A stretch of DNA of 33,757 bases from Candidatus Undinarchaeales archaeon SRR5007147.bin71 (GTDB lineage: Archaea > Undinarchaeota > Undinarchaeia > Undinarchaeales > Undinarchaeaceae): contig DVAE01000035.1 of the NCBI GenBank assembly GCA_014189675.1, positions 1-33,757 on the forward strand, given 5' to 3'. Positions within the stretch are counted from its first letter, which is position 1; each line of letters starts with the position of its first letter. Below the pieces are notes generated by a model. It saw nothing but the letters and a program-made list of their open reading frames with translations. It was not told the DNA's origin and searched no databases. This document shows, piece by piece, positions 30,738 through 33,757 of this stretch. A program made the position numbers and the translations under genes.

Positions 30738-33179
30738 ATGACTTTTATGAAATACAAACTCTGTCTTCTTGACATAGACTATGTTATTGAAGGCGGAAAA
30801 GCAGTAATAAGGATTTTTGGCCGAACAGAAGGTGGAAAAAGCGCAGTTCTCATTGACAGAAATGTCGAGCCTTGGTTCTTAGTTCTCAGCGATAAAATAG
30901 GGAACGCAGAGAAATCCTTGGAAAATCTAAAAGGCGAGGGCTTTTCAATACAGAGAGTAGAAAAAGAGACTAGAGAATACCTCGGAGAAAAGGTAGAATT
31001 CCTAAAAGCATTTACAAAACTGCCTGGGGAAATCCGCACCGCCAGAGAAAAAGTCCGCACTCTTACTGGAGTAAAAGGAGTTTTCGAAGCAGACATACTA
31101 TTCACCCACCGCTATATTCTTGACAATTCATTGAGACCAATGGGTATGTTAGAAGTTGAGGCTGAGGAGGTCGAAAAGCCCGAAAAATTCGAACTGGACT
31201 TAGTTCTCGAAGCTCGTGGCTCTCCAAAATACACTGAAGGTGATATTCCAAAGCTAAACATCATGAGCTTCGATATAGAGGCATCAAATCCGAGGGGTAT
31301 GCCAAATGCTGACAAGGATCCGATAATAATGATGAGCGTAGCCTCTGATTCTGAAGAAAAAGTTATTTCCCAGAAAAAAACGGATGGTTCTCAGAAATAT
31401 GTTGAAGATGTAAAAGATGAGGCAGGCATCCTAAAAAGATTTGAAGAAATCGTCAGAGAACAAGATGTCGATATACTCGCAGCCTATAACTCGGACAACT
31501 TTGACTTTCCCTATATACGTGACAGAGCAGAAAAACTGAAGCACGAACTCAATATAGGAAGGGCAGGAGGGGCAGTCCGCTTCAAATCCCGTGGAAGATA
31601 CAGCGCTGCAGAAAGCAGAGGAAGAATCCACGCCGATCTCTTCCACTATGTTACAATAATCCTAAGGGGAGCCCTCGGTCAAATTAATTCACGCTCTCTG
31701 AAAAGCGTTGCCGAAAAGTTTCTTCCTGAAGATTCAAGAAAGAAGGATTTGGACTGGCGAAAGATGAACGAATACTGGGAAAAAGGCGGCAAAGAACTCA
31801 GGGAACTTTTTGACTACTCAATGGTTGATGCAACTGTAACAAAAAAACTCGCCGACCTTTTCATGCCCCGTGAATATGAACTCTCAAGGCTCGTCAGAGT
31901 TCCCCTCTTCGACGCAATGAGAACAACCTATGGTAGGCTCGTTGAAAACTACTTAATGTGGAATGCTATAGAGCGCGGACTTGTCATTCCAAACCGTCCT
32001 GAACAAGAGGAAATGGGGGAAAGAGCCGCAACAGGAGCAATAGAAGGCGCCTATGTCAAAGAACCCGAGAAGGGAATGCATGAAAATGTAGCAGTTATGG
32101 ACTTCAAGTCTCTATATCCGAGCATAATAATATCTCATAATATAGACGCAAGCACAGTAAACTGCGATTGCTGCAAAGAAAAGGCAGAAAAAGTCGAGGA
32201 CCTCGGAACCTGGATGTGTACAAAAAGCGAGGGATTAATGCCTATCGTTCTCAAAAACATACTGAAGGAAAGAACTGAACTAAAAAAGAAAATGAAGGAG
32301 CTCGAAAAGAACTCAAAGGAATATCAGACTCTTGACAACCGGCAGTACTCCCTCAAAATTCTGGCAAACAGCGCCTACGGCTATCTTGCTTTCCGCGGCT
32401 CCCGTTGGTACACAAGGAAGGGCGGAAGCACGACAACAGCTCTCGGAAGAATGTATACCCATAAAATTATTGACACTGCTGAGGACTTTGGTCTCAGATC
32501 AATCTACGGGGACACAGATTCACTCTTTGTTGTATCTGAAGAGGGAGATATAGAGAAAAAAGTGAAAAAATTCCTCAAGAAAATAAACTCAGAGCTCCCT
32601 GGAGTAATGGAACTGGAGTTTGAAGGTGTCTACAAACGCGGAATTTTCGTATCCAAAAAACGCTACGCAATGATAGACGAAAAAGGAGACACCCTAATAA
32701 AAGGCCTCGAGTTTGTCAGGCGGGACTGGAGTCCAATCGCAAAGAAAACCCAGAAAGAAGTCATCGAATCAATACTAGAAGATGGAAATTCAGAGAAAGC
32801 CTTCGAAATAGTCAGAGACACAATACGTAAAATCAAAAACCGCGAAATAAGCAAGGAAGATGTTGTCGTCTACACACAATTAACTCGACCACTCGATAAG
32901 TATAAGGTAACGGCTCCCCACATCAAAGTTGCCAAGGATATGAAAAATCGCGGAGAGGAAGTAGTAACTGGAACATCTATCGGCTATATAATAACAGAAG
33001 GTGGCGGCTCAATAAGTGAGCGTGCAAAACAGGTCGATGAAGTCGATGTGAAAAAAATAGACAGAAAATATTATGTCGAAAATCAGATAATTCCTGCAGT
33101 TTCAAGAGTCATGGAAGCCCTCGGATATGGAAAAGAAGATTTATTAGGTAAGAAACAAAGTACTTTAGAGGGATTCTAA
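30738..33179 (+). CDS. polB: DNA polymerase family B with 3'-5' exonuclease
   Basis: 813 residues, replicative/repair polymerase of archaea. Exonuclease motifs: SFDIE (near 178), YNSDNFDFPYI (near 250), YSMVDAT (near 360). Polymerase motifs: DFKSLYPSII (near 458), KILANSAYGYLAF (near 539), YGDTDS (near 590). Cysteines in NCDCCKEK and WMCTK match the usual palm Cys cluster. The C-terminus KQSTLEGF is a PCNA-binding PIP box. No intein. ATG 30738 is the longest start; a second ATG at 30747 (MKYKLCLLDIDY) lies 26 nt from TTTTAAAGAT (30717-30726) and may be the real, leaderless start. Confidence 0.96.
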   Translation: MTFMKYKLCLLDIDYVIEGGKAVIRIFGRTEGGKSAVLIDRNVEPWFLVLSDKIGNAEKSLENLKGEGFSIQRVEKETREYLGEKVEFLKAFTKLPGEIRTAREKVRTLTGVKGVFEADILFTHRYILDNSLRPMGMLEVEAEEVEKPEKFELDLVLEARGSPKYTEGDIPKLNIMSFDIEASNPRGMPNADKDPIIMMSVASDSEEKVISQKKTDGSQKYVEDVKDEAGILKRFEEIVREQDVDILAAYNSDNFDFPYIRDRAEKLKHELNIGRAGGAVRFKSRGRYSAAESRGRIHADLFHYVTIILRGALGQINSRSLKSVAEKFLPEDSRKKDLDWRKMNEYWEKGGKELRELFDYSMVDATVTKKLADLFMPREYELSRLVRVPLFDAMRTTYGRLVENYLMWNAIERGLVIPNRPEQEEMGERAATGAIEGAYVKEPEKGMHENVAVMDFKSLYPSIIISHNIDASTVNCDCCKEKAEKVEDLGTWMCTKSEGLMPIVLKNILKERTELKKKMKELEKNSKEYQTLDNRQYSLKILANSAYGYLAFRGSRWYTRKGGSTTTALGRMYTHKIIDTAEDFGLRSIYGDTDSLFVVSEEGDIEKKVKKFLKKINSELPGVMELEFEGVYKRGIFVSKKRYAMIDEKGDTLIKGLEFVRRDWSPIAKKTQKEVIESILEDGNSEKAFEIVRDTIRKIKNREISKEDVVVYTQLTRPLDKYKVTAPHIKVAKDMKNRGEEVVTGTSIGYIITEGGGSISERAKQVDEVDVKKIDRKYYVENQIIPAVSRVMEALGYGKEDLLGKKQSTLEGF

Positions 33180-33180
33180 A

Positions 33181-33757
33181 ATGGCGCGAAGAAAAAAGGA
33201 GGCAAAACAGGAACTCGAATTCGGAATTATTGTTCTTGCTCTTTTTGTCATAACTCTTCTTCTTACTTTTGTCTGGTATTTTAGTGCATTAGATACTGCA
33301 AAAGCTGACGCTCTTTCCAAAATACACTCATTTAAATCGCCCTGCCAGGACCTGGCAGCTCTCTCATCCGACTGCAGCATAGTGAATGATTTCTATCAGA
33401 TACAACACGATGCAATCTGCAATGATAAAATGGATGCCCAGCTCAGAGATCTGAAGGAAAAAGTCGTGACCAGTCAGAATCTGATTGAAGTTCTCTACAT
33501 CAAAAAAGTCCAGGAGCTCAGACCTCTGGAGGCAATTAATCAGGACTTAGTAACTATTGGAGAAGTTCTTCTTGGAACAGAATATTATCTTGAAAAAATG
33601 TCAGACAAGCAGGAAATAATGTACGATACAGGAATTCTTCTTGGAGACTGTCAGACAAATAGTCGAAAGCTTATGGTTGCCGCAAGCTGTGACCTCAGCC
33701 GCCTGGAGCTACTTCTACCTCTAAGTGGACGGGAGCTTTCACAGGACGCTTTCCAAA
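33181..33757 (+). CDS. Membrane-anchored protein, unknown, cut by the window end
   Basis: Open frame of 192 codons without stop, starting 1 nt after the polB stop. A charged N-terminus (MARRKKEAKQELE) is followed by one membrane helix at about 14-35 (FGIIVLALFVITLLLTFVWYF), then a helical extracytoplasmic part with cysteines in SPCQDL, SDCSI, AICND, GDCQT and SCDLS that could form disulfides. The positive-inside rule predicts the bulk outside the cell. Not a clear class III pilin signal. I do not recognise a family. Confidence 0.6.
   Translation, partial: MARRKKEAKQELEFGIIVLALFVITLLLTFVWYFSALDTAKADALSKIHSFKSPCQDLAALSSDCSIVNDFYQIQHDAICNDKMDAQLRDLKEKVVTSQNLIEVLYIKKVQELRPLEAINQDLVTIGEVLLGTEYYLEKMSDKQEIMYDTGILLGDCQTNSRKLMVAASCDLSRLELLLPLSGRELSQDAFQ

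Noticed and set aside
1-33757. CRISPR arrays, transposons, prophage genes, defence islands
   Set aside because: Read through for repeated spacers, transposase or integrase motifs and restriction or toxin genes; none seen. The content is housekeeping.

Overview
The window is archaeal chromosomal DNA. The evidence is archaeal-type DnaG primase, family B DNA polymerase, a histone, an MC1 chromatin protein, NAC, DTD2-type D-aminoacyl-tRNA deacylase, archaeal TyrRS and AspRS, a secF-secD pair, LysW-dependent amino-acid synthesis, and a mevalonate-pathway operon with a DUF35 protein. TATA boxes centred about 26-32 nt before first-gene start codons also fit an archaeon. Base composition is moderate (roughly 40% G+C by eye). 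A euryarchaeal or DPANN-type uncultured lineage is my best guess; I cannot name it.

Layout. 1-2129 (+): a 5'-cut dtdA, tRNA-Gln, a glutaredoxin, and a fused HD-hydrolase/NAD(P)HX-epimerase. 2132-7585 (-): scpA and a short-armed smc; aspS, a small membrane protein and rnhB. 7757-12352 (+): lysW-lysX-lysY-lysZ-lysJ followed by a class I glutamine-amidotransferase-like gene. 12377-13025 (+): initiator tRNA-Met and a membrane protein. 13061-16284 (-): MC1, NAC, dnaG, a DUF167 gene with a strong structured RNA in front of it, and a CBS/zinc-ribbon protein. 16383-18009: a dUTPase/dCTP-deaminase-family gene (+), a histone (-) and a prepilin-type peptidase (+). 18006-21406 (-): a PfkB kinase, then secD and secF. 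21450-24807 (+): an E1-like enzyme, a small membrane protein, trmI, pyrB and pyrI. 24804-28696 (-): HMG-CoA synthase, thiolase, DUF35, class II HMG-CoA reductase and a 38-codon ORF. 28772-33757: a 41-aa zinc-finger protein (+), tyrS (-), then PEBP, an unknown gene, polB and a membrane-anchored protein cut by the window end (+). Genes are packed tightly, many with ATGA or TAATG overlaps. No gene-free stretch reaches 300 bases; the longest (7586-7756, 15580-15720, 13352-13488) hold regulatory or RNA signals. I saw no mobile element and no CRISPR array.

The most unusual part is the lys cluster. LysW normally ends in Glu54, whose side-chain carboxyl carries the growing amino acid. Here residue 54 is Gln. 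LysK, the usual releasing enzyme, is absent from the cluster. In its place is a translationally coupled class I glutaminase-fold enzyme with an intact Cys/His/Glu triad. That chemistry (attack on a gamma-glutamyl amide) could either convert Gln54 to Glu, by analogy with Dop acting on Pup, or release the product from LysW. This is inference, but specific and testable.

Other points of interest are a compact structured RNA with its own TATA box touching the DUF167 start codon, an HD-NnrE fusion, an SMC with arms shortened by about a third, a class II HMG-CoA reductase inside an otherwise archaeal mevalonate operon, and histone and MC1 side by side.
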